From Boletus sp. NGJ (Eukaryota > Basidiomycota > Agaricomycetes > Boletales > Boletaceae), in NCBI GenBank assembly GCA_019096195.1, contig JAGTXK010000073.1, positions 186,001 through 250,000 of the forward strand: 64,000 nucleotides of DNA, in the 5' to 3' direction. The notes beneath the pieces are model-generated. The model was given only the letters and a program-made list of their open reading frames with translations, made no database searches and had not been told where the DNA came from. Position numbers and translations under genes: made by a program. Each line of letters opens with the position of its first letter. Position 1 is the stretch's first letter. Below are positions 46,678 to 57,960 of the stretch, one piece after another.

Positions 46678-47848
46678 ATGTATAATAATGTTGACGAACA
46701 AGTTCACTCGAGAGACCAAATTCTCAGAGATGATCAACTCTCCTGGGAATATTATGAGTATCCAGGCGACATTTATCTGTACGTAGAACTCTTGATGCTT
46801 GACCGTGACACGCTGATCCGCCCGTCTTCGCAGTTCTGACAGTCCAAGTTCATGTGTCGAACAGTCACAGAACTCACACGCCTATCCATTCTATTCAGTG
46901 CCTTCCTCCACCACCGCGGAGCGGTTCGCAGTCTTTACAGAACATTTGCCATACGGAAGCTTGCACACTCCCAATGCGACGGGCACTGTGGAGTTCAACA
47001 CGTCTTCCAATCCTGGACTGTGGCAGTCACAAAGTCCAGACTTTTTGCAGTGGAGCGGGATGAGCTCCAACTGGACTCCCGTGCCAGTGACTCATGGATC
47101 TGTTCCCCAGATGCTGGACGGACCGGACGGACCTCTTTGTGACTGGTCCCGTGATTTCGAGCCGCCTCCTCCCCCCACTGGCATCCCGGGGATCCCCCAG
47201 TCACTGCCTTCGATGCTCCCCAACTCCTACGCAACCCCGGAAGAGTATGACCCATGGTTGAGGCACGCCTGGGATAGGACAGTGAACACATGCACTGCTT
47301 CTCCAGATATGGATACGAGTCTCTCCACCTTGGACTTTCTCAGCGCTTTTGCAGAATATGATTCTCTCCCTGACGCGCGCGCTGATCCGCAACCCTCGAC
47401 CGCGCTGACCCACAACGCCACCTCCGAGTCGTCCACCCAACCTGCTGCGTTTCCATACAGCGAATTCCCAACCTGTGAACCGCCTCGCCAGGATCGGTTT
47501 ATTCCATGTCAGTGGCTCACCAACGGCGTGCTCTGTGGGGAGTCCGTCATGCCCAACAGGTGCAGCGTCGTCGAGCATTTACAGCTCTTCCATCGGATCA
47601 AACCGGGGGAAGAAAAGGCACGGGAAAGGTGTTTCTGGGCACACTGCGGGACGGAATTGAATAAGGAAAGCCTAGCGCGACATATCTTGACGGTCCATCT
47701 CAAGGAGAAAGTGTACTGCGCCGAGTGTAGGATGCTCTTTGCTCGCGAGGACTCGCTTAAGCGACATCGCAAGGGAGGTCATCATAAAGTGCCTCTGGAC
47801 AAGAGTGCGGCAAGACAGCCGTCACGAAACAATCCTGGGTTTCGATGA
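46678..47848 (+). CDS. C2H2 zinc-finger transcription-factor-like protein (371 aa)
   Basis: Model join(46678..46778,46834..47848), intron 55 nt. A Ser/Pro-rich N-terminal region (Pro-rich FEPPPPPTGIPGIPQ) precedes three C-terminal finger units: CQWLTNGVLCGESVMPNRCS ending in LFH, CFWAHCGTELNKESLARHI ending in VH, and CAECRMLFAREDSLKRHRK ending in HH. The tail is basic. The first unit has the same long C-x7-C spacing as the gene at 45068. The layout of a disordered N-terminus plus a C-terminal finger block suggests a transcription regulator of a lineage-expanded basidiomycete type. Targets are unknown. Confidence 0.85.
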
Positions 47849-48556
47849 GCACCTCTCAGGGGGGGACGGAGAGCATAGTAGAACTACATACTGCATATAT
47901 GACACACAACGTTTTTACTTTGAGCACTTTTAGCGTACGAGTGTTCTTTCATGGACATGGACATGTATATTTTCTTGTGATTTTGTGGATCTGTGATGGA
48001 CTGTAATCTAGGCTAGTTCAAGTTATGCGTCATAGTGTGATAAACCGAAAGAATGAGCCATAAGCCCCGAAATGAACCGTTGATTTTTCGCTCCGCTTTC
48101 GGATCTGGGTCCGACGTTGCAGCGGAGTATTTGCCAAACCTCGAGGTGAAATCAGTACATGATGACATATCTGGGTATCAAGAACAAAGCACATATAAGA
48201 GCAGAGTGTCCAATTGGATCGTTCAAGTGACATAAATATGAATAACCGACATCTACGATAGGCTACGCGACAAGAACGAAACGTCGATCGCAGGCTCCAA
48301 AAAAAAGAGTAACAAATGATACAAGTAAAGAGAACAGTGCAGAATACACACAAGTGAGGATATACGAAGGGGGTGGCAGATAGTAGATCGTGCAATTGGA
48401 CCAATATCAGTATGCATGACAGGCAGTAGGATGCGGACGGGAATAGGTAGAAGTGAAAGGAGAACGAGACGAAAGCAGGAGCCATAACGGGTGGTATGCG
48501 ACAATTAACAGTAAAATGCAGTTGAGGATACAGTGATAAGATCATCTTGGTGTGCA
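47849..48556. other. Convergent 3' flanks, includes duplicated DNA
   Basis: The right part (about 48225-48556) is the downstream flank of the kinase-zinc-finger gene and matches the left edge of the window in inverted orientation. The left part holds the 3' UTR of the C2H2 gene. Confidence 0.6.
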
Positions 48557-49000
48557 TCAGATGATATCGGCATTGCTGGTAACTTGCGGTAAAATAGACG
48601 GACCGACGTGATCGGGTGTTAGACCACTCATGCTAGGCCATCCCTTCTCTTCAGTCTTGAAAGCCGGCAGCCCTTCCGAGACCTTGGAAGCATCTAAGAT
48701 GCGTTTACACTCGGCGCCACTTTTGGTGCGTACTGGGTAGAAATAGGCGATCAGTCGTTGTTATGGATCGAGCAAGATACTCACGATGTCGGTTCAGAGC
48801 ACCTATGCGAGGGAAAATCTTGTTGCATCCCTCGCAAGTGAAGGGTCGGCTTTTGCAATGAAATTGCTCGTGGTATCTGCAGCTATGTTGCCGGACGAAT
48901 CCCCTGCCACAGCCAGGCCACTTGCACTGGAAGGGCCAGTCCTTATCGTGGGACCTCATATGACCTAATAAGTGGGTAAGTATATGGGGTAAAGTAACAC
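48225..49000. repeat. Inverted segmental duplication, copy B
   Basis: Reverse complement of 1-700. It includes the last two exons of the gene, the 52-nt intron between them and about 330 bp of 3' flank. Shared landmarks are the SGAECKRILDA coding block and the TATTTATGT end. Confidence 0.85.
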
Positions 49001-51431
49001 GTTCGAGTCGAACAACGCACTCTTCAGGTTGAAGCTTCTTGTGAATGTACTGCCACAGCCTGGCATAGGACACAAAAAGTTGGCGTCTTGCTTCCTACGA
49101 CGATGACTTGCACCGGCTGTACGTTCGCTTGTCACCGTCTGCTTGGAGAGGGCTGAACGAGGGCATCGAGAGTTGTTGGTCGGTAAGTGCGGAGTTGGGA
49201 GGGGAACCGTGACGGACACTCGCGAGCCGTCTGGGATAGGGACTGGGATGGTTGGAGGACAATACACGCCAGTTTCCATCGTCACTACCATGTGATCTAG
49301 AGGAGTGACTGCGAGAGTGGCCGCTGGGCAAACTGAAAGGGACCCCCGAGAGGTCGTCACGGGGTAGGAAGTCCGCCGGTATGCTGCTGTTTGAGAAGGA
49401 GTGCTGGCGAGGAGTAACACGGAGTTTGTATTTTGGCTTTTGTACGCGCTGAACTTTGGGGATTGGTTCTCGCTCCCATAATGGACTGATGTCTGCACCC
49501 GAGATCGACGATTTTGACGGTTTTGGTATAGATGCGCCAAAGCCACGGGATAGGAAGCTCCAAATTCCACCTCCCCCATCCCGCGATCCAGAAGTGGCCC
49601 CACGACCGCCACGAGCGAAAGGTGTGGTCTCCTGTGTATGTTGATGATAAATTGAATGTTCTTGCGAGAATGGATATAGAAAGGGATAGATATTGGGTTG
49701 GTCCTGTCCAATAGAGGAGGTATTCAAGAACGGTGAGAATCCAACATCAGACTTGCTGTGCACGGGAGGAGGACGTTGTGGAAATACGGTGTCGGTAGGG
49801 TTTACGGCTTGACCATCTAAGACAGGGCAGCGATCAAAAAATGAAGACCCAAACATAAATGAAATAGTATGCAAGAGCCGACTCACTTTGGTGATGGCTT
49901 TCTATATTAGATTGGGCACGACTAGCTTGTGGGGTCGCTTCATTACCATAATTATCCCCTGGGTCATTGTGCATACGGGATGTCCGCGGGAGAAGGAGAG
50001 AAGACGAATTGCTATCCGGGGTGAGCTGGGGTGGATACCGGGGAGTTCTCGGCGGCGACAAAACTCCAACGCTTGATAACTGATCAATGTCGGGCAACAA
50101 AGGCCTGCTCAGAGTGGATTGCGGTTCGCTATTTTCCGATGACACTAGCAAACCGCACAAAGGCTGCGAATGGGGGTAGGATCGTGAGAAATGTAGAACG
50201 GATAACACTAAGTGTTCAGCGGAGGGTCTCTCCTGAACTGGTGACCAACAATGTTCTATGAACTCCCAATGCTGGTCATTGATCGGATGGGATTGTGGCC
50301 GGCGTGGCTTATCACCTTTGGCCAAGTGAAGCACAATAACTGCATCACGTCGACACTCTGACCATGGCAGCTCACCAGACAGTACCTATATGGTGATAAG
50401 AATAATCTCCAAGTCAACGGGACAGACGCTACCTGAAGTGCAATATTTCCAAAAGAATAGATATCGCTCTTGGTTGTGCAATGGAACATTTCTTCGGGAT
50501 TCGATGAAAAGTACTCTGGCGCAGCCCAGCGTACAGCACCAGGTCGCAAGGTGGATACCTGGAGATAAAACAGAGCTTCTGGTATTTCTCCGACGAGAGA
50601 AGCATAACCAAAATCGGTCAGTCTTGCATTACACTTTTCATCGAGAAGTATATTATTCTGCCATATAGTTAGGCGTCAAAGGAGAGGGATACGTCTGCCA
50701 GACCTACGCAAGTGAGATCACCGTGAACAATCGAAAGTGAATGTACTGTGGGCATTGTTGTTTACCGAAGCTTCATAGGATGAGCTGATTACATACAATA
50801 CTGTAGTCCATTGGCAATACCTAGCAGCTAGCGACATGCGGAATAAAAAAGTCTGAAATTGAAATCATGAGAAAAGCGTGGACCTACGAATTGAAGCCGA
50901 TGAGCGACTGTGAGCTTATCGTCACTGGGATACTTCAGTAAGAAATCTTGCAAAGTTCCATTGGGCATCCATGAAGACACTAGAGATGCGTTTCCAAGTC
51001 TACCAAACCCAGATACGGTCCCCAGAAATGGAACGATATTGGGGTGGCTTAGCCTCTTCCAGATACCAAGCTCTCGACGTCTCATCTAGAAGTTTGTCAA
51101 GTTAACTGGAACATCGAAAAAATGGCCATATACCCTATTGGATCTGCCATCTATATCTTCCTCTTCTACCGTAAACTCGAACCGAAGCGTTTTCACAGCA
51201 ACCTGAGGTTAGATTCAGGGTTTTTGAGTAAGACAATGAGAAGACTCGAACCTCCTTCACTCCAAATTCACTATGATAATGGCATCGATAGACATCGCCG
51301 AAGCTTCCTGCTGCACAATATTGATTGTCCAACTTTGTGATTTTCCCCGTGAGATCTGGTGGCACAAAATAATGTATACGTGAACTAGAAGGATCCCCAG
51401 GTGAGTATGATTGAGACAAAGGCAGGAGCAT
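48557..51431 (-). CDS. Protein kinase fused to C2H2 zinc fingers (781 aa)
   Basis: Model complement(join(48557..48732,48785..48964,49021..49242,49289..49816,49887..50385,50433..50657,50708..50745,50797..50827,50888..51085,51134..51202,51252..51431)). Kinase domain, residues about 30-315: GSFGDV loop (42-47), VAVK (Lys64), LSHPNIVPFLGTVSGFG, catalytic IVHGDLTCNNILLD (Asp169), DFG (186-188), VRWAAPE, KSDIYSFGN and a final HWEFIEHCWSPVQERPSAEH. The HGDL variant is usual in fungal TKL-like kinases. Then follow some 330 Ser/Pro-rich residues and three C2H2 fingers (about 649-723): CPMPGCGSTFTRSFNLKSH, CKWPGCGRGFVRQHSCRYH and CEGCNKIFPRIGALNRH. The 70-nt intron (GTGAGT..CTTAG) linking the two parts keeps frame. 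Two separate genes is the alternative. Confidence 0.82.
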
Positions 51432-51535
51432 GCGAACGGGCCGACGTGGAAGTCAGTTGGCAGCGCTACGAACCCTAACCCCAAGTTACGTTCGTCCGGT
51501 CACCATCAGGAGGGTGGAAATCCACGAGCAAGCGA
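51432..51535. promoter_or_regulatory. 104-bp divergent promoter with telo-box
   Basis: All DNA between the start codons of the kinase-zinc-finger gene and TFB2. It contains AACCCTAACCCCAA at 51471-51484, the same 14-nt core as upstream of NAS6. Both genes must share regulatory sequence here. Confidence 0.55.
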
Positions 51536-53655
51536 ATGCCCTCTGTTCAAGAACAGTCACCTCCTGCCTCTCCCCTCGAAAATGTCCCTCACGCGTTGTT
51601 GCCGTTCTTACGTTCCCAATCCCAAAACACGTTAACGCGCTTGTATCAACGTCCATCGTCATGCCTGTCGATATTCCGGTAGGTCCTGTTGTCCGAGCAG
51701 CTGGGGAGCGAAGCATTGAAATATCGCAAGTCTACTTGGACCCCTAGAGCGCCAACTCATCATGAATTTGTTATGGCTAGAAAGCGCGATTCCGACGAAC
51801 ACAATGACTGCCTGGGTTGTTCCAGAGGGAAGAAAGTCAGTACAACCTTGTTTTCTGGCGACGACGCACTCAAAATTCGCGTTTATGCCATTTCAGACTG
51901 TACGATGACGCTTTGACGGAGATGATCGGACTGCATATCATTCAAAATTCACCGACAAAACTCACGCTCAATTCAATTTTCAAAGCAAGCTTGAGGCAAG
52001 CCGTTACGGGAGGGTAAGTGGGCAGAACCCTGAGATTGTGTCGACTGAAGAGTGGTATCTAGGGGTACTACCGGTAGCTTCGGTGTACCAGCAGAAAAGG
52101 ACGACAAGAGACACCCCGTTGCTATCGACACTCTCGATGGTTATGCATTGGAAAGATGGGAGGTGAGCGTTCAGGTCTAAATTTCAGCATATGCTCACTT
52201 CATGACTATTTCAGACAATTCTTCACTATATGGTGTCATCTGGTCAAGGTCAACTCCCAACGAAACCCTCGCAGGGCGTTTTATATCTGCTCCAGCGTAG
52301 CGAGTTGATGAAGAGTGTTCAGTGAGCCTTTAACCAGATCGCACGATAACTAAAGAACACACATATATATCCAGCGGTTCTCCCCTCCAGATCACCTCTT
52401 CAGGATTCCAGTTTCTTTTGCACTCACCACATGATCAGTTATGGAGTCTCCTGCTTCAATATTTGCACATGGCAGAGGTATATTCAATTATATGCATACC
52501 TCTCGTCTTCTGACCGTATGTGCATGGCACTAGGAAAGACAAATGGACCTAGTAGAAGTTCTCAGTTTTCTCTTCATGCTTTCGACGATGGAGCTCGGAC
52601 GCGTGAGTCATACTATTCTAGTTGTTATCACTGTCAATGTCGGTGAATAACAATGTCATATCTAGGAATATTCTACGGACCCACTGAGTGAAACACAAAA
52701 GGCCATGCTGGAAGACCTTCGAGATTACGGACTCGTTTGGCAAAGAAAGGTTCAGCTACTCATTCTTCTTTGCGAGCTTGCCTCACTCAATTTCAGGCAT
52801 CGTCCAAGCGTTTCAGTCCCACCCGTTTAGCCACCACGCTAACCTCTCTTTCGCCTCCATTACCTACTTCAAGTACTTCGGGGACCACTCGGGCAAGCTC
52901 CGAGTCATCCGTCGCGCTGACTACGGGAGCAGGACAGCAGGGGTTTATCATCTTAGAGACGAACTATAGGATATATGCGTACACGGGTAAAGTTATGGTC
53001 ATTACCGACTCCTTCAACCACGCTTACGTGTCGACTCTTAGACAATCCCCTCGAAATTGCTGTTCTAAACCTCTTTATCACAATGAAGTACCGTTTTCCG
53101 AACTTGGTGGTCGGCATGCTCACGCGTGAAAGCGTGCGGAAAGCGCTGAGCAATGGTATCTCCGCAGACCAAGTACGTTAGCACAATTCATTTCAGGTCA
53201 TCAACATATTCACCGACTGTGATGGTCTAGATCATCAGTTATCTAACGACCCACGCTCACCCACAAATGCGGAAAAATGTAACATGCTCACTAACTGCGT
53301 TGCTGTAGCTCACTCACGTACGTCATGGCACAGAATCCGCTTCTCCCCGTGACGGTACAGGACCAAATTCGGCTATGGGAACTGGAAAGAAACCGTTTAA
53401 AATCTGCGGAAGGTCCGTTGACAGCGCGCTCGCATGCGCGGCATATGCTCATGTGCACGAATTCATTTGTCCACGTGGTCAGGTTTTCTCTACAAGGACT
53501 TCGCTTCGCAAGCCGATTATGAATACGTACTGTCATATGCCAAGCAGTTAGGAGTCGTCCTGTGGGAGAACACCGTGAAGCGGGCATTCTTTGGAACCCT
53601 CGAAGGCCATGCGAATATTAGGGGATTCATTGAGAGGCGGACTGGCGGGGGTTAG
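51536..53655 (+). CDS. TFB2: TFIIH core subunit TFB2/p52 (482 aa)
   Basis: Model join(51536..51678,51731..51835,51897..52013,52063..52162,52215..52321,52375..52477,52534..52602,52666..52749,52797..52986,53042..53172,53231..53278,53334..53412,53483..53655). Thirteen exons, all in frame. Family blocks: [133 protein letters not shown], and a C-terminal Tfb5-binding part [31 protein letters not shown]2 anchors and stimulates the XPB/Ssl2 ATPase in transcription initiation and nucleotide excision repair. Length fits. Confidence 0.95.
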
Positions 53656-54022
53656 GGCCCACCAAGCGTCGAATGAGGACCCTGATTCTTCTAGGCGGTA
53701 TGTAGTCGATTGAATGACTTGGCTTGGACACAAACAATATGAGCCGTGCTTACGAGGGTCATGATCAGCGCAACTCTTTTAAAGCAACTCCACCACAAGT
53801 ACCCGAGGCTCGGAACCAACCTCTCGCGCTCTAAGCGCTATGTTGCTCGGCAGTAACTTCCGCCGAGATTTCATTAAGGTTTGGCAGGGGGAAACAGGGG
53901 AGGCGAGTTCCGATTGTCCAGTCTAAGTACTGTGTTAGCTACTGTAAGGTCGTCATTAATGCGCAGCGGCAATTATCCAAGAACAACAGAGATACGTGCA
54001 CACCAAGTCGTAAATACCCGTG
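53656..54022. other. Convergent intergenic region
   Basis: 367 bp between the TFB2 stop and the stop of the F-box-like gene. No feature seen. Confidence 0.5.
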
Positions 54023-56195
54023 TCATGCGAACATAGATGCTGTGTTTACTTCATCTTCCTGGCAGAGAACGAAGCCACCCTCGAAACCAACGGCATGCTC
54101 GTCTGTTGCGGTGTCACGCCAACGGCCAACAAGGCTGCGGTCATGAACGTAACCTTTAAATATCCAGCGGCCAGTGTCGCGATATTGATTGTTTGTCTGA
54201 TCCGTGATTTGAGGGCTTGGGAACATGAATGGCTGAGCAAAACGCGTTACGTACCGGAACTCGAAGGAAGACGACCAGACCGTCCCAATGCCGAACTCTC
54301 CCAACGTACGAGTAGTAACCCCAAGCGTCTCCTTGTCTTTCACACGTCTGCCACCCGAGCGTCGATGAAACGTACGGGAATAAAGAGGCAAAAGAAACCC
54401 ACCTCGCCGGTGATGATGATATCCTGTACACCGCTCGATAGTTCCTCGACGAAGTCTTCATATTCATCGGCTTCTTCCATATCTTGCCGCATCACAGAAT
54501 CTGGTTCTTCTTCACGGCACCACTCGCGGTCTGATCCTTTGGACAGCCGGTCACAGGCACTGGTAGAGTAAGGGGACCTGCGGTTGGGGTGATATGTCTC
54601 GTACCACGTGTTCTTGCCTGTATTAGGATCAAAAATCTCTAGCCCGTCCTGGGAGGCACGCAGGAATGAATGATATGAGCGAATGATAGTATGTGAACCT
54701 TACAGAGCGGCGGGTAAACTCCAGATCTTGGGGGAGCCAAGCGCTAAAAATATCTTCGCCGAGACCGTCACGACGTGGCGGAGCGAGAAGAGGGTCACTG
54801 AACGATAAACAATGGTGTTCCGCAAAGGAGCAGGAAATCCTCTCCTGGGTCATTGGTATACTAGCAGCAGGTATACGCCGATCCAGGGCCGCGTTGAGAT
54901 GTGCAAATATATCAGGAACCTGAAAGATTTGTCGGATGAGCATTGCGGTGGAAATTGAAACATGTGGATGGTGACCCACGAAGATACGGCCACTCCAGTT
55001 ACCAACTAGTGTGCCGAGAGGGTAAACAATACCTTTCAGGGGCCGTTCTACAGCCGACGGAGTGTGACATGCCACCAAACGAAACCAGTCCTTGTCAAAC
55101 TGTTCACTAGTGATGTCCTGGTTGTGCGGGAAGAAACGAGTACGAGTATGATAATGAAATTCTCTGACATCCTCCTGCGTGAGTGCAGGGGTTGCGAGAC
55201 CTCGAGTAGTTGCCTCCTCTCGTGTCGCCGGGAGAAGAGCGATGCGTAATGGAAGTGGAACCGTGTCCTGCCAAGCTTCTTGCCGCACAACGAAGTTCAA
55301 CAGAGCTGCGGAGGTAAGCGGGGGTACTGCGAGTCTGAGTTTGTGACCAAGATAATGAATTTGAGCGACGAGCGGGGGAGGGCCAGAGAAACCAGGGAAA
55401 TTGCCGTGCTCTTCACATAAAGGCAGATAGAAATAAGTATCGGGAGCAAAAAGCGAGGGATACTGGATTCGAAACTTCAGTACTCATATGGAAGCAAGCA
55501 TCGCTACACTCTACCTGATAGCCACGCACTAAAAAGGGGAGAATTGCATTCGTAAGGGCAATACGTACTGCCGTGGCTTCCGCCGTAACCCTCTCTGGAT
55601 ACCTATCAGAATAAACGAAAGGTGATGACGGAGAAAGCTTGCCTTTGCTGCTTGTCATCCAAAGGAGCCACACGGCCAAGGACATACCCTCTGGATCTGA
55701 TAGATGTCGCATGGGGTGAGTGGAACTTGTTGACAGCGCGGAGCTCCTTAGAGCTACCACACCAAGAAGCCAGTCAGGCAGATTTGCCCAACCAGAGAGT
55801 TGCCTTTCATTGCGACCATCATTCTCAAGTAGCATCAAATACGCCTTCCATAGGGCTTCTCGGTCGAGGGGAAGGGACGGGTTCCCGTGCTTTATGTGCT
55901 GCAGCGCGACGAAGCGGCTACGAAGCTCTTGGGCTAAACAAGGAGCGGATGTCCACCTGGCTGATAGTCGACGCTCGATGGCTCCACAATCGAACTTGTG
56001 GCGAAAGATGCGCGCGTACAGTCCGCTGGTGTTAACGGACAAGTGGTCGTACAACGTACGGCAGGTGAGCAAAAGTGACAAGAGGTTTACAGGCGGCCCT
56101 AGGAATGGGTCAACGGCCAGATAGAAGGCAATGTCCTCGAGAACGGAGGGACAATGACTGACGAGCCTTTCAAAGGTAAAAGAGGAGCGCGTCAT
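54023..56195 (-). CDS. F-box-like protein, basidiomycete type (650 aa)
   Basis: Model complement(join(54023..54196,54255..54347,54403..54648,54704..55462,55515..56195)); all introns (52-58 nt) fall between codons. The N-terminus reads PSVLEDIAFYLA, then VNLLSLLLTCRTLYDHLSV, an F-box-like helix pattern. No second known domain is seen. The C-terminal exons encode Trp/Tyr-rich sequence (AWGYYSYVGRVRHWDGLV, DTGRWIFKGYVHD). F-box proteins link substrates to SCF ubiquitin ligases, but this family is uncharacterised and the F-box match is weak. The frame is open upstream of 56195; the start was chosen at MTRSSFTFERL, where conserved-looking sequence begins. Confidence 0.75.
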
Positions 56196-57150
56196 TTTGT
56201 GCGTAGTAAATGACGGGGGAGGGGGAATGGCAACGATGGGGCGGCAGCGGGGAGTTTTATTCAAGTTGACCTTGAAAACGCCTGAATCGGAGCGAATATG
56301 GGTTTGATGATAATCTACATACAACGTTGATCGCCGCGAGCTTCTCGTTCTTGGCCGTCCATTGGGGAGGGCCGTCTGGATGACCGAATCATTACGAGAA
56401 AGCGGGCATGGAGTCCCTGAAACGAGGTCAACGTGAAGCACTCTTCCGGGCCCACAGGAATCAGTGAGACGTACGTTGGCGAGGTCCTTGGACGGTCTCT
56501 TGTAGTGCGGAATCCGGCTCACAACCTTGTATGTTTACCTTTACCATACCGGCCGGCAGTACCCAAACAAAGAAAGGTCTCGGGGAATGTCTCCCTGTCC
56601 TTTTTTTCCTTTCGTCGTGCTTCAGTCCATACCAAATCCTGTTCGTTGACCCCATGCATAGCACTCAATTCATCGCATTCAGGCCCCGAGTCTCCGCAAC
56701 ACTCCCACATAAAAATGGCAGTGACGCCGCACGAGCGCACCTTCATATCCGCGCAATCTATTCACGCCGCGGACAACCGTGTCTGCCCATCATTCATGTT
56801 CGCCACAGGCACCGGGGAACACATTTCGTTTCACGCGTTTCCATTGGAACCGTAGTCAGGTGATCGCACAAAGGGAACTTTAAGTGCATCTACTATAGCG
56901 CCGTTTCATAAGTAAGTCCGACCCTCTGCATATAATTATCGATACGATGACGTTGATTCCAACTTTATATTTGGGTGTCAATGGCCAGCGACTGCACCAG
57001 CGGCGACGCGATTCAGAAGCTACGTCTGTCCAAGCTCAAGACTCAATTGTGCCGGATTCAGGTGCAAGCTCAGAATGCAAACCTCTTCAGTATCTGCCGT
57101 GTTGTTGATGTGACCGTTTCAGCGCATCCCCAATTAGACATTGAGGGTCT
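56196..57150. other. Upstream region of the F-box-like gene
   Basis: Open frames on both strands (plus 56433-56855; the minus frame continues from the gene) but no supported gene. It probably holds the promoter. Confidence 0.4.
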
Positions 57151-57960
57151 GAGCCGGTGTGGGGTTTGAGCCACATCCGAGTCGGTGCAGGCGTATTTGG
57201 CCCATCGGTATATTTTGTTGTGGAGCAATCCCCTCACGTTTGGCCAGCTGTGGCCGATCTACTGGCAGTTGCACAGAGTTTGGTCCACGTTTCGTCGATG
57301 ACCCTTAGTAAGGCCACGGCGAAGGGTAACAACAGCGAGGCGAGAAACTCTTTCCCGAAACCTCACGAGGAACGAAAGGGCGCACAAAGAAGCTCCCGAA
57401 GTGCAAGTGAGTTGCGAAGCAGGAAATTAACACAAAGTTGAAAATCCTTAGAGAGTCGATCTTCAGAAGCTTCAACAATCACCACGCGCGCCAGCGACCC
57501 ACACATCGACGGCTCCCTACCGTATCTAAAACTTTCGCTCCCTAGCCGACCTGCCATAGCGCCACGTATCAGTCCTCTTTCGGCTACCCACCGCTGGCCA
57601 CGCACAACTTAATAAGCATCATGTGCAGAAGCTCTCCGTCGTGCCCAGATCGCGACGAGACGGTAGCCTACTACCTCCTTCACTGCCGTGTCACACGATC
57701 CAGACTAAAACTCCGTTACGCCCTGCAGGGCAGCGCCAGACAGATTTCAAAGCTCCTGGACGAAACACACAGTTCCAGTTCATCCACGCAACCGGCCGAT
57801 TCACAAGGCAATTCGGAGACCTCTCCCCGCCAAGGCCACTCGCGTGCTCTCCTCGCCGATCCCATAGAGTCCCGCCCACACACCCACACACGGTCACTAT
57901 CTCTAGCCCCTCTGCAGCCTTCGCTCGTATTCGAGCTGTTTGAGTTCCATACAATATAGA
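57150..57960 (+). mobile_element. LINE (non-LTR retrotransposon) 3' remnant
   Basis: About 57160-57400 resembles the start of an RNase H domain (RVGAGVFGPSVYFVVE, then VWPAVADLLAVAQSL). About 57620-57700 resembles the zinc-knuckle-like end of fungal LINE ORF2 (SCPDRDETVAYYLLHC). The two are in different frames with interruptions between them, and no reverse-transcriptase domain is visible upstream, so this is a 5'-truncated, decayed copy. Identification rests on these two short blocks. Confidence 0.5.

Noticed and set aside
49834-49900. Separate kinase and zinc-finger genes with a stop and a start inside 49834-49900
   Set aside because: The segment has a strong donor, an acceptor and matching phase, so splicing is the simpler reading; kept as the alternative in the entry.
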